DNA of 64,000 nucleotides, taken from contig JAZDOK010000100.1 in NCBI GenBank assembly GCA_043798715.1, forward strand, positions 62,001-126,000, read 5' to 3'. Under the pieces are notes generated by a model that saw only the letters and a program-made list of their open reading frames with translations, was not told the DNA's origin and searched no databases. Shown here piece after piece: positions 7,921 through 15,959 of the stretch. Position 1 is the stretch's first letter. Every line of letters begins with the position of its first letter. A program made the translations under genes and the position numbers. The DNA comes from JAZDOK01 sp043798715. GTDB lineage: Bacteria; Vulcanimicrobiota; JAZDOK01.

Positions 7921-9444
7921 TTTATTAAGGGATTTTTCGATGCGGATTTTTATTTTTTCTTTGCCGAGGAGGGGGATGACCTGGGTCAATTCAGGCCCGT
8001 GGACTTTCCCCGTCAGGGCCGCCCGGATCGGGAAATAAAGTTCCTTCCCCCGGATCTTCTTCCCGCAGCGGGCGAGGAAGGCGCTTTGAACGGCGGCTAT
8101 AAGCTCCGGGACGCCGTTGAGCTCCTTATTTATTTCTTCGGCCAATATTTCCAGGACCGCCCGCGAGTTTTCCCACTTCAGCACTTCCAGGGCTTCTTCC
8201 GTGAGAGGAAGTTTCTCTTCAAGGAATATTCCGGCGGCCGGCGCAATCTCGCTCATGAGCTGAATCTGGTCTTTAAGCGCCTCCACGATTCCTTCGAGGC
8301 TCTCCGAATCATGCGGAAGCTCAGGATATGTCTCTTTCAGGTAGGCCAAGGCCGAAGGTTTTCCGCCGCCGTCCATCAGGAGGAGAGCCTTCCCGCTTTT
8401 CTTTCTTATGTAATGCCCGTTCATCCATTTCATCTTCTCCACGTCGAAGACGGCGGGATTTCGGGCCACCCGCTCGAGGGAGAAGGCCTCCGTCATGTTG
8501 CCCAGGATGGTTTTCAAGGCCGAACTTTCATCGGCTCTCGGCGGCTCGTCAAAAAATTCCTGATCGGCCTCAGGCGCCCATCCCAGAAGAGCGATGTAAT
8601 TAATAATGGCCTCCGGAAGAAAACCTTGTTCCCTGAATTCTTCCACCGAAGTGGTTCCATGTCTCTTGGAGAGCTTGGTATGGTCAGGCGCCAGGATCAT
8701 GGGGATATGGGCGAAACAGGGAACAGGGGCCTCGAGCGCCTGGTAGAGGAGAATCTGGCGGGGAGTGTTGGTGAGGTGCTCGTCTCCCCGGATGATATGG
8801 GAAATGCGCATGGTGGAATCGTCCACCACCACCGCAAAATTATAGGAGGGGGTGCCGTTGGATTTCATCAGGACAAAATCGCCTATTAGTTCCGCATCGA
8901 AGCGGACCTCACCCCGAATGAGGTCCTCGACGAGAACCTTTACCGGGGGCACTTTGAAGCGGAGGGTCGCTTTGCGTCCCTCTGAAATATACTTCTTTTC
9001 TTCTTCAGCGGAGAGCTCCCGGCAGCGGCCGTCGTAGCGCGGGGTCTCTTTTCCGGCCAGGGATATTTTCCGGCGTTCCTCAAGCTCCTCCTCCGTGCAG
9101 TAGCACGGGTAGGCCAGTCCCTTTTGAAGCAGCCGCTCCGCATGCTCCCGGTAGATGGGGAGGCGCTCCGTCTGCCGGTAGGGGCCGAAGGCCTTGTCGA
9201 GCAGGCCGGCGTCCCATTTGTCGGCGCCTTCGTCCCAGGGAAGGCCCAGCCAGAGAAGGTCGTCCATGATGGCTCTTTCGGATTCAAGAGATGACCTGGC
9301 CAGATCCGTGTCCTCGCTCCGGAGGACAAAAGTCCCCCCCGTTTTTCTGGCGAAAAGCCAGTTAAAAAGCGCGGTGCGCGCTCCTCCGATGTGCAGGTAT
9401 CCTGTTGGGGCGGGTGCGAAACGCACCCTTATTCTGTCATTCAT
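7894..9444 (-). CDS. gltX: Glutamyl-tRNA synthetase
   Basis: A class I aminoacyl-tRNA synthetase of 516 residues charging tRNA-Glu. The HIGH-type motif appears in APAPTGYLHIGGARTALF near the N-terminus and the KMSKS-type motif as DHTKLSKRHGT. A C-x-C region (YPCYCTEEEL ... GRCREL) corresponds to the zinc-binding insert. The ATG at 9444 is chosen because it overlaps the stop of the upstream gene (ATGA) and the conserved sequence begins there; the frame is open 26 codons further upstream. The last residues (SCQLTADN) are encoded by an intergenic repeat of the AGCTGTCAGTTGACAGC type, so the original C-terminus seems to have been replaced or extended. Confidence 0.95.
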   Translation of the reverse strand: MNDRIRVRFAPAPTGYLHIGGARTALFNWLFARKTGGTFVLRSEDTDLARSSLESERAIMDDLLWLGLPWDEGADKWDAGLLDKAFGPYRQTERLPIYREHAERLLQKGLAYPCYCTEEELEERRKISLAGKETPRYDGRCRELSAEEEKKYISEGRKATLRFKVPPVKVLVEDLIRGEVRFDAELIGDFVLMKSNGTPSYNFAVVVDDSTMRISHIIRGDEHLTNTPRQILLYQALEAPVPCFAHIPMILAPDHTKLSKRHGTTSVEEFREQGFLPEAIINYIALLGWAPEADQEFFDEPPRADESSALKTILGNMTEAFSLERVARNPAVFDVEKMKWMNGHYIRKKSGKALLLMDGGGKPSALAYLKETYPELPHDSESLEGIVEALKDQIQLMSEIAPAAGIFLEEKLPLTEEALEVLKWENSRAVLEILAEEINKELNGVPELIAAVQSAFLARCGKKIRGKELYFPIRAALTGKVHGPELTQVIPLLGKEKIKIRIEKSLNKSCQLTADN

Positions 9445-9839
9445 TTTTTCCTCTTCCCGATATCCCACCAGGCGGTCTTTGTCGTTATTGGTGGAGCGGT
9501 TTCCTTGTCTAGATACCACCACCAGTGGCTCCTGGGCGGGTCGTTCACGAGCTGGTACTGCTTGAAATTGGCATACCCTACTTCATTGACAAATTCTTCA
9601 GCACGGGTTCGGAGAACCGTGTCTGCGGCCACCAGGCGCTGCCAGTAGGGCTGAAGGTCCAGGTCCTCTCCCTCGCGTTGGTAAACCTGGAGCTCCTCAA
9701 GGGATTCCTGGGCCTCGTCGCGATAGTTGAGGAGGAGGCTCGCGGCGTAACCGAGTTGGCCTATTTCATGGATGTATTTTTCGTACTCGACCAGAACCTC
9801 TTCCAGAAATTCCAGTTCATCTTTGGCTTCCTTCTTCAA
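9441..9839 (-). CDS. Conserved-looking hypothetical protein upstream of gltX
   Basis: A 132-residue, acidic and mainly helical protein with no signal peptide and no motif I recognise. It has heptad-like leucines (ELEFLEEVLVEYEKYIHEIGQLGY) and a Trp-rich end (SHWWWYLDKET). The start is TTG at 9839 with GGGAGGA 6-7 nt upstream. Its TGA overlaps the gltX ATG by four bases, so translation of the two is coupled. Coding is supported by this overlap and by a good ribosome site; function unknown. Confidence 0.7.
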   Translation of the reverse strand: MKKEAKDELEFLEEVLVEYEKYIHEIGQLGYAASLLLNYRDEAQESLEELQVYQREGEDLDLQPYWQRLVAADTVLRTRAEEFVNEVGYANFKQYQLVNDPPRSHWWWYLDKETAPPITTKTAWWDIGKRKK

Positions 9840-9929
9840 GACAGTTCCTCCCGCAGAATATTTCGCCTTAAGCGAATAAAACCCTTGCCGGGAAACAAGA
9901 GGAAGGAATTACACTCATAAAAAAAGATG

Positions 9930-10997
9930 TCAGCCAGTGGTTTTCATGCGGCTCCGCCGCAATTGACCGCAGGCCGCCTGAATATCGCCTCCACGCTCCT
10001 GCCGGAGGGTGGCCTTGATTCCGGTTTTTTCCACCTCCCGGCGGAAGGCCTCGGCCTGGGCCGGCAGAGAGATCAGAAAATCGGACTTAACGGCGGGATT
10101 GAGGGGTATCAGGTTGACATGGCAGTGAAAATTCTTAAGAAGATGGGCCAACTTCCGGGCGTCTTCGATGGAGTCGTTCAGGTTTCGGATAAGGGCGTAT
10201 TCGAAGGTAATCCGGCGACCGGTCGCCTTCTGGTATTCCCGGCAGGCTGAGAGGAGTTCTCCGATGGGGGCCTCTTTATTAATCGGCATCAAGCGGCTTC
10301 GAAGCGCGTCGTTCGTCGCATGGAGGGAGATCGCCAGGCGCAGGGAGAGGTCCTCTTTGGCGAGCTTCCGGATTCCCTCCGGGAGGCCGCAGGTGGACAG
10401 GGAGATGTGGCGCATGCCGACGGCCAGACCCCTGGAGTCGTTTAGAAGGCGGATGGCCCGAAGCGTGTTATCGTAATTGGCCAGGGGCTCGCCGATGCCC
10501 ATGATCACGACGTTGGCCACCCGCTCTTCGGTGGGCTTGAGGTAGGCCTGAATTCGGAGTACCTGGTCCACGATTTCCGCGGCCGAGAGGTTTCGCATAA
10601 GCCCCTCTGTTCCGGATGCGCAGAAGACGCATCTCATGGCACAGCCCACCTGAGAAGATATGCAGACGCTGACCCGCCCGGGTTCCAGGTTGGAGACATA
10701 GCGCATGAGCACGCTCTCGATTGAGTGGCCGTCCGGGAGCCCGAAGAGAAATTTGACGGTCTCGCCGGAGGGGGATGAGCGGGCCTGGATGAGATTGAGG
10801 GTAGTGAGGCAGGCGATCTGTTCGAGCCTGTCCCGGAGCGCCTTACCCAGGTCGGTCATCTCGGAAAAAGAGGTGAGGCCCTTCTGGTGGATCCATTTCA
10901 TGATCTGGACGGCCCGGAATGGGGGCTCACCGATGGAGGCACAGAACGTCCCCAGTTCATCAGGAAAAAGGCCCTTGAGATCTATCTTATTTTCCAA
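9930..10997 (-). CDS. rlmN: Dual-specificity 23S rRNA/tRNA adenine-C2 methyltransferase
   Basis: A radical SAM methyltransferase that methylates C2 of A2503 in 23S rRNA and A37 of some tRNAs. The cluster-binding CxxxCxxC is CAMRCVFC (Cys119, 123, 126), followed by a GEPLANYDN segment typical of RlmN. The mechanistic C-terminal cysteine is Cys343 in GGDIQAACGQL, and the partner cysteine lies in SLRLAISLHA-linked core. 355 residues is the usual length. The start is TTG at 10997 preceded by AAGGGG. It is the last gene of the def-fmt-peptidase group on this strand. Confidence 0.95.
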   Translation of the reverse strand: MENKIDLKGLFPDELGTFCASIGEPPFRAVQIMKWIHQKGLTSFSEMTDLGKALRDRLEQIACLTTLNLIQARSSPSGETVKFLFGLPDGHSIESVLMRYVSNLEPGRVSVCISSQVGCAMRCVFCASGTEGLMRNLSAAEIVDQVLRIQAYLKPTEERVANVVIMGIGEPLANYDNTLRAIRLLNDSRGLAVGMRHISLSTCGLPEGIRKLAKEDLSLRLAISLHATNDALRSRLMPINKEAPIGELLSACREYQKATGRRITFEYALIRNLNDSIEDARKLAHLLKNFHCHVNLIPLNPAVKSDFLISLPAQAEAFRREVEKTGIKATLRQERGGDIQAACGQLRRSRMKTTG

Positions 10998-11086
10998 GTC
11001 AACCCCTTATGCAGTATATCATTATGCTATTCGTGAAAAACTTTTTTCTGCGCTCTCAGCGCCTCTGCGTTGTTTCCCCGTCTTTT

Positions 11087-11887
11087 TCACATCATGTCCA
11101 TCTTGATGAGTTCCCACCCCGAATCGCCCTTGCGGAAGACGAACTGGCTCAGCTTGATGTTGACCCGGAAAGACTCCGAGCCGCTTCCGATGATCACCCG
11201 CTCGCTCTCGATGACCGGCTTGAAGCTCCTGACCTCGCAAAGGTCGCCTCTCCGCCAGTAGGTGAGTTTCTTCAGGTTGAGCGGCTTCATCCGGAATTTT
11301 TCGGCATTGAAGATGTCCTCTATTCCTCCTCTGAAGGCGTCCGCAACGGTATCCTCGGGAATTCCTTTCCGCTCATGGAGTAGCTTGGCTGAGTTCTCAA
11401 TGGGCTTCTTGATGATGAGCAGGACCTCTTTCAGGTTCTTCTTTGAATAGGCCCGGTGTAGATTCCGGATCACATCCACCATGGCCTGGCGGTCTGAGTG
11501 CGTCAGTTCCGTCTCCCCTGCAATTTCCTCGGAACTTGTCCGGATCAGTTTTGGAAGGCCGTGTACCTGTGGGTCCGGGCAGGACAGGGTGTAGTCGCTC
11601 CGGGTGGGATTCGGCGCATAGATATAAGGCTTTTCGTTGTCCGGGCAGGTGTGTTTTACCGGGTTCTGCCCCAGGGCGCCGTAAGCCTGAAAATCCCGGC
11701 TTGAAAATTCGGCGGCGGTAGGATAGGCCCCGTGGTCCACCCGCCAGAGTTCCAGGAGGGTAGCGATTTCCCCCATCCTCTGCGAACAAGCCTTTTCATC
11801 GACCGCAAAGGCTCGTCCCGCGGCGGCCGGAAAAAGCAGGATGAGCGCCAGGAAGAATAACCAGATTATTTTTTTGTTTTTGGACAT
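11087..11887 (-). CDS. Secreted hypothetical protein
   Basis: A protein of about 266 residues with a signal peptide (IIWLFFLALILLFPAAAGRAFA). The mature N-terminus (MGEIATLLELWRVDHGAYPT) resembles the segment after the transmembrane helix in type II pseudopilins, and there are two cysteine pairs (HTCPDNE, LSCPDP). The C-terminal part (WELIKMDMM) could be an NTF2-like fold. The ATG at 11887 overlaps the stop of the upstream Zn-peptidase gene by one base (TGATG); a TTG one codon earlier is possible. The function is not known; the coupling suggests a link with envelope proteolysis or simply operon membership. Confidence 0.65.
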   Translation of the reverse strand: MSKNKKIIWLFFLALILLFPAAAGRAFAVDEKACSQRMGEIATLLELWRVDHGAYPTAAEFSSRDFQAYGALGQNPVKHTCPDNEKPYIYAPNPTRSDYTLSCPDPQVHGLPKLIRTSSEEIAGETELTHSDRQAMVDVIRNLHRAYSKKNLKEVLLIIKKPIENSAKLLHERKGIPEDTVADAFRGGIEDIFNAEKFRMKPLNLKKLTYWRRGDLCEVRSFKPVIESERVIIGSGSESFRVNIKLSQFVFRKGDSGWELIKMDMM

Positions 11888-12597
11888 CAATCTCTTTCTC
11901 CTCTCAGAATCAGGAATCGGATCAATTCAAGGATGGCCATAAGGGCCGCTGCAACGTAGGTCATGGCGGCGGCGGAAAGGACCTCCCGCACGCCCCTGAC
12001 TTCCTCGCCGGTGATGAAGCCCTCGGCGGCGAGGACCTGCACCGCCCGACGGCTGGCGTCGAACTCGATGGGCAGGGTCACCAGGTAGAACAGGACGGCT
12101 GCTGAAAAAAGGAGAATGGCGATATCCATCATAATCCTGGAGGCCCCGGATTGGAAAATAAATCCCATCATAAAGAGAAAGGGTGCCCCCATACTGCCGA
12201 TGTTGGCCAGAGGGAGGAGTGAAGAACGGAGCTTCAATGGGGCGTATCCTGCGGCATCCTGGAGGGCATGTCCCGACTCATGGGCGGCCACTCCGACCGA
12301 GGAGATGCTGGTTCCGCGGAAAACTTCGGAGGAGAGGTTTATCTTTTTTTTGACGGGGTCGTAGTAGTCGCCCAAAAAGCCTCCCCCTTCCTGGACGGCC
12401 AGGCCGCCTCCGTCGGCGCCCACCGAGCCGATCCCGGCGCGCCGTAGGATTTCTTCAGCCACCCTGGCTCCCGTCATTCTCGAGGAGACAGGGACCCGGG
12501 CATATTTTTTGAATACGGAATTGACCCTGAACGAGGCCCAGAGCGAGAGCAGAATCGCCGGAATCAGAAGAATGAATGTCGGATCATAAAAGAACAT
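11887..12597 (-). CDS. Membrane zinc metallopeptidase, YugP type
   Basis: A 236-residue membrane protein of the neutral zinc metallopeptidase family (YugP-like). It has an N-terminal transmembrane helix (FILLIPAILLSLWASF), the zinc motif HESGH at residues 106-110, and three further hydrophobic helices. The start ATG at 12597 follows GAGGTG. In many Firmicutes and relatives a yugP-type gene lies in the def-fmt-rlmN/rsmB cluster, and the order here (def, fmt, peptidase, secreted protein, rlmN) matches that arrangement. Its physiological substrate is not known. Confidence 0.85.
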   Translation of the reverse strand: MFFYDPTFILLIPAILLSLWASFRVNSVFKKYARVPVSSRMTGARVAEEILRRAGIGSVGADGGGLAVQEGGGFLGDYYDPVKKKINLSSEVFRGTSISSVGVAAHESGHALQDAAGYAPLKLRSSLLPLANIGSMGAPFLFMMGFIFQSGASRIMMDIAILLFSAAVLFYLVTLPIEFDASRRAVQVLAAEGFITGEEVRGVREVLSAAAMTYVAAALMAILELIRFLILRGERD

Positions 12598-12620
12598 CTT
12601 ATATCACCTCGTTCTATTAA

Positions 12621-12650
12621 ACAGCTGTCAGTTGTCAGCTATCAGCTGAT
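12621..12650. repeat. Short interspersed repeat (CAGCTGTCAGTTGTCAGC type)
   Basis: Palindromic run of CAGCTG, GTCAGTTGTCAGC and ATCAGCTGAT in the gap between fmt and the peptidase gene, related to the repeat at the end of gltX. Confidence 0.45.
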
Positions 12651-12661
12651 ATGCTTTCATT

Positions 12662-13594
12662 TCAGATGAACTTGTCGCCGATTACCGGGCGATGGCCCAC
12701 CGTAAAATCCCATCCCAGCATCGGCTTTTTACCCTCGGGCTGAACTTCGAGGAGTATTATGGAGCTCCTCCCGCATGCAATTTCAGGGCCTTCTCCCCTG
12801 ACCAGGGAGATGATTTCTCCGGGCGCATCCATCCGTTCGCTACTTCCAATGCGGCTCCGCAGAACTTTCAGATTTTTACCTTTAAAGGAGGTGCAGGCCC
12901 CCGGCCTGGGATTAAGAGCCCGGATCCTGTTGAAAATTTTCTCAGCCGGTTCCGTCCAGATGATTTTTTCATCCTCTTTCTTAAAGGGGCGGGTATACTC
13001 GCCGGCGGAGCGATCCTGAGGGGTGCGAACTGCTTTTGCTTCTTCAAGCATCCGCACCGCCGAAAGGAGCAGCGGCGCTGAGGCTCCGGCCAGGCGTTCC
13101 CGGAGCTCTCCCCCCGTCTCCACTTCGCCTATTGGAAAAGACTTCTTAAGAATCAGGTCTCCGGTGTCATAGCCCTCATCCATGAGGAAGATGGAGATGC
13201 CCGTCTCCTTCTCTCCAGCCAGAATGGCGCTCTCTATCGGTGTCGCCCCCCGGAACCTGGGGAGAAGTGAAGGGTGCACGTTGATACAACCCAGGGGAGG
13301 CAGATTCAGGATCGTCCCGGGAATCAGCCTGGCATAGGCTGAAACGACGATAAGGTCGGGGGACAGCTCCTTAAGCTTTTCTAAAAAGTCACCGTCTTTC
13401 AGCTTCAACGGTGAAAGGACCTGGATCCCCAGGGAGAGTGCCGCCTCCTTTAGGGGTGTGGGCAGAAGTTTCTGGCCGCGGCCCCGGGGGCGGTCCGGCT
13501 GGGTGACGGCGGCCGGGACGGTGTGTCCGGCCTGAACAAGAGCCAAAAGAGAGGGGACGGCGAAGCGGTCCGTCCCCATGAAGAGAATTTTCAT
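12662..13594 (-). CDS. fmt: Methionyl-tRNA formyltransferase
   Basis: A 310-residue enzyme that formylates initiator Met-tRNA using 10-formyl-THF. The N-terminal domain shows MKILFMGTDRFAVPSL, the catalytic region INVHPSLLPRFRGATPIESAI and the GDTGDL-like stretch DEGYDTGDLIL. The C-terminal OB-fold domain has the usual FNRIRALNPRPGA. Its start ATG overlaps the def stop by four bases (13591-13594), so the pair is translationally coupled, as in most bacteria. Confidence 0.95.
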   Translation of the reverse strand: MKILFMGTDRFAVPSLLALVQAGHTVPAAVTQPDRPRGRGQKLLPTPLKEAALSLGIQVLSPLKLKDGDFLEKLKELSPDLIVVSAYARLIPGTILNLPPLGCINVHPSLLPRFRGATPIESAILAGEKETGISIFLMDEGYDTGDLILKKSFPIGEVETGGELRERLAGASAPLLLSAVRMLEEAKAVRTPQDRSAGEYTRPFKKEDEKIIWTEPAEKIFNRIRALNPRPGACTSFKGKNLKVLRSRIGSSERMDAPGEIISLVRGEGPEIACGRSSIILLEVQPEGKKPMLGWDFTVGHRPVIGDKFI

Positions 13595-14136
13595 ATGGAG
13601 GCGAATTTCTCCTTCAATTCTTCGAGGGTCACCGGGACCGCCCGAAGTTCTCTCTCTTCTTTGGATTCCGTCTTATCCGTGGGAAAATACTCCCGCAGAT
13701 CGGCGGCTGTATCCACAAAGAGCTTCCCGTCCAGGTGATCCAGCTCGTGCTGGATGGCCCTGGCCAGGAGTCCTTCCGCCTCTATCCGGATGGGTTTGCC
13801 CTTCGGATCGAGCGCCTTGAGCGTGACTTTCAGGAAGCGCTCTACGTCCCCGTAAACATTAGGAAAACTAAGGCAGCCCTCCGGGCCGGTTTCGCTCCCG
13901 GAGACGTTTTGGATTTTTGGATTTATGAACTTGAGAAGACCTTCTCCCACGTCGATGACGCAGAGGCGCTTCTGGACGCCCACCTGGGGGGCCGCCAGTC
14001 CCATGCCGGATGAGGCATACATCGTCTCGGCCATGTCGTCGAGGAGCCTCAGGATGAGCTGGTCAACATTCTGGACGGGCCGGGCCTTTTTCCTCAGAAT
14101 CGGATCCCCGTAGTTTCGAATGGTACGAAGGGCCAT
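13591..14136 (-). CDS. def: Peptide deformylase
   Basis: A 181-residue metalloenzyme that removes the N-formyl group from nascent proteins. All three diagnostic motifs are intact: GMGLAAPQVG (motif 1), EGCLSFP (motif 2, metal Cys) and QHELDHLDG (motif 3, metal His pair and Glu). It sits two bases after the stop of the stalk-domain gene and overlaps fmt by four bases. Confidence 0.95.
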   Translation of the reverse strand: MALRTIRNYGDPILRKKARPVQNVDQLILRLLDDMAETMYASSGMGLAAPQVGVQKRLCVIDVGEGLLKFINPKIQNVSGSETGPEGCLSFPNVYGDVERFLKVTLKALDPKGKPIRIEAEGLLARAIQHELDHLDGKLFVDTAADLREYFPTDKTESKEERELRAVPVTLEELKEKFASI

Positions 14137-14138
14137 GG

Positions 14139-14969
14139 CTACTTTTTCGTCTCTTCCTTTTTGGGTACTTCGTGCTCTTCAGTCATAAAAACAGCTATTT
14201 CGATGCCGCTCGAATTCACCCAGTAGTAATCATAGGTCAATTCCTGTCCGGCCGCCATGTCTCCGATGGTCTTGGTCTCCGCATTTAAGTCCTTCCCGCT
14301 GAGATCCTGGTAGTGGAGGGTGACGCTGACTTTCTTGACCGTTTCCTTGGATATATTCTTGATGATGGCGCGGGGCCTGAAATAGGTGAGCGAGGAGCCG
14401 GTCGTGTCCCGCTCCGGATAGGAGTCCACCTTTATTACGATCGGGGATTGTTCCTCCTTTCCAGGACCCTGGGGACCCTGGGGATCTGGGGGTCCGGCCT
14501 CACCCTTGGCCGGTCCGGCTGGCTTCATCTCCTGGCGTATTTCCTCCGCCGTCAGGATTCTCGGGCGGATGACGTCGGCGATCCCGGACTCTTTGTTCAG
14601 GTCGAACCTGGCCTGGAGGCCCTCGGCCATTTCCGGTACAGAGACATAAAGGGTTCCGCTCTTTGTAAGTAGTGTCGGGGCGAAGGCTTTTCCCTTGAAA
14701 GAGAAAGTCAGCATCTCTCCGGTTATGGGGAGGAGGGGAGATGCGGCCGCGGCCGTTATCTCAATCTGGGTTCCCGTCTGGGTCCAGCCGCATCGCATTG
14801 CTTTAAGAAGACTTTCAAGCGGGGCATAGAGAACGTCCTTGACAAAGATGGTCGGATCGGTGAATTCCCTGTTGTGGACAAAGAGGGTCACCTTGGAGGC
14901 TTGGGCGTCCCGGGGACAGTATACCGTCAACAGAGAGGCCATAAGCGCCAGAATAATTAGCTTCTTCAT
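14139..14969 (-). CDS. Secreted stalk-domain protein with short collagen-like linker
   Basis: A 276-residue exported protein (signal peptide KKLIILALMASLLTVYC...QA). Residues about 25-130 resemble the copper amine oxidase N-terminal stalk fold (TIFVKDVLYAPLESLLKAMRCGW ... GTLYVSVPEMAEGLQARFDL). A Gly/Pro/Gln-rich linker (PQGPQGPGKEE) joins a beta-rich C-terminal domain similar in layout to FxLYD or extracellular Ig-like domains (RAIIKNISKETVKKVSVTLHY). It is two bases upstream of def, so it is part of that operon even though the product is extracellular. Beyond its 5' end lies the accessory island. Confidence 0.65.
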   Translation of the reverse strand: MKKLIILALMASLLTVYCPRDAQASKVTLFVHNREFTDPTIFVKDVLYAPLESLLKAMRCGWTQTGTQIEITAAAASPLLPITGEMLTFSFKGKAFAPTLLTKSGTLYVSVPEMAEGLQARFDLNKESGIADVIRPRILTAEEIRQEMKPAGPAKGEAGPPDPQGPQGPGKEEQSPIVIKVDSYPERDTTGSSLTYFRPRAIIKNISKETVKKVSVTLHYQDLSGKDLNAETKTIGDMAAGQELTYDYYWVNSSGIEIAVFMTEEHEVPKKEETKK

Positions 14970-15104
14970 CTCTTCACTCTCCTTTGCTTCCCTATTTTAC
15001 TCTTCTTCGCCCTGCCTGTAAAGAGGGCGAATAAAAAACACACCGCCTCATTTCGTTAGAGGCCCGGGGCACTCCCCGTGGTCGCCCCTATAAAAAACAG
15101 GGCA

Positions 15105-15140
15105 GGGAGATGGCATGTATAATCGGCGATCCATTTGCCT
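15105..15140 (+). repeat. RAYT-transposase 5' relic (36-bp copy A)
   Basis: Bases 15105-15140 match 20669-20704 at all but one position. The shared piece encodes the start MYNRRSI of a REP-associated tyrosine transposase and is preceded in both places by TCGCCCCTA. Nothing further of the transposase remains here. The rest of the gap 14970-15215 holds only this and the toxin-antitoxin promoter. Confidence 0.6.
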
Positions 15141-15160
15141 GCGTCGTCTTATCATGCGCC

Positions 15161-15189
15161 TTGACAATATGCTCATTTGGATGTACATT
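15161..15189 (+). promoter_or_regulatory. Likely sigma-70 promoter of the toxin-antitoxin pair
   Basis: TTGACA at 15161-15166, 17-bp spacer, TACATT at 15184-15189, 26 bp before the antitoxin ATG. The -35 is perfect; the -10 matches four of six. Confidence 0.5.
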
Positions 15190-15215
15190 TTTATTAGCAG
15201 ATTGGGGGAATGGCA

Positions 15216-15491
15216 ATGCTGGAAAGATGGCCGATCACGGATGCAAGAAAGAGGCTGACCGGCCTCTCGAAGAAGTTTCAAAAGGATCCGGGGAGCCGCC
15301 CCGTTGCGGTGACCCGCCTGGGGAAACCGGTTATGGCCGTCATGCCCTGGGAATTCTACGAGTCACTCGTAGAAACGCTTGAAATCATGGGTGATGCCGG
15401 GCTTGTAAAATCTCTCCAGCGAGGTTTGAAGGAAGCTCAAGAAGGCCGTCTCACCTCCTGGAATAAAGTGAAGAAGGAACTTGAGCTTTGA
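15216..15491 (+). CDS. Type II antitoxin, Phd/YefM family
   Basis: A 91-residue protein with a Phd/YefM N-terminal fold (WPITDARKRLTGLSKKF ... PVAVTRLGKPVMAVMPWEFYESL), the form that binds operator DNA, and a charged C-terminal tail that would wrap the toxin (KSLQRGLKEAQEGRLTSWNKVKKEL). ATG 15216 is preferred over 15210 because GGGGG at 15204-15208 then has proper spacing. The stop overlaps the toxin start by four bases, the normal arrangement for such modules, in which antitoxin or complex represses the shared promoter. Confidence 0.85.
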   Translation: MLERWPITDARKRLTGLSKKFQKDPGSRPVAVTRLGKPVMAVMPWEFYESLVETLEIMGDAGLVKSLQRGLKEAQEGRLTSWNKVKKELEL

Positions 15492-15814
15492 AATATCGCA
15501 TCACTTTTACGCTCCAGGCCGTCAAAAATCTGAAGGGCATCAAGGACCGAAGAGTTCAGGCAAAAATTCACGATGCCATTGAGAGCCTTTCACTGGAACC
15601 GGAAAAGCGGGGGAAACCACTCGTTGGAGAGCTGGCGGGGCTTTATTCCCTCCGGGCCGTCGGGCAGAGATATAGAATTATCTATAGGGTTGAAAAAAGC
15701 AAAATCCTGATCGTCGTCATAGCGGTGGGTATCCGCCGGGAGAAAGAACCTTCGGATATTTATGCTCTGGCTCAGAAATTGGTTCGCCTTCTAAAACTCG
15801 AAAAGTTGGATTGA
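15488..15814 (+). CDS. RelE/ParE-superfamily toxin
   Basis: A 108-residue protein with the RelE fold: KYRITFTLQAVKNLKGIKDRRVQAKI, then GKPLVGELAGLYSLRAVGQRYRIIYRVEKSKILIVVIAVGIRREKE. The basic R-x-Y-R-I-I-Y core is typical of RelE mRNA interferases. The start is TTG at 15488, overlapping the antitoxin stop, which couples translation. It probably cleaves mRNA on ribosomes when freed from the antitoxin; ParE-like gyrase inhibition is the alternative. First intact plus-strand module of the accessory island. Confidence 0.8.
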   Translation: MKYRITFTLQAVKNLKGIKDRRVQAKIHDAIESLSLEPEKRGKPLVGELAGLYSLRAVGQRYRIIYRVEKSKILIVVIAVGIRREKEPSDIYALAQKLVRLLKLEKLD

Positions 15815-15905
15815 ACTCTGAAATACCAATTCCCCGCGATCGGATAGGGGATATGACCCTAGGGTGTAATTGGGCAATATTTTCTTTAGAAAAACACAAA
15901 AACAT

Positions 15906-15953
15906 GCAAATAGTTAAAATATACTTGCACTATTTGCGATTTTTTGCTATAAT
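15906..15953 (+). promoter_or_regulatory. Consensus promoter under a 9-bp inverted repeat
   Basis: TTGCAC (15925-15930), 17-bp spacer, perfect TATAAT (15948-15953). A perfect inverted repeat GCAAATAGT (15906-15914) / ACTATTTGC (15929-15937) covers the -35 and part of the spacer, as an operator would. The expected transcription start coincides with the ATG at 15960, so the mRNA would be leaderless. Confidence 0.7.
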
Positions 15954-15959
15954 CCTGGT

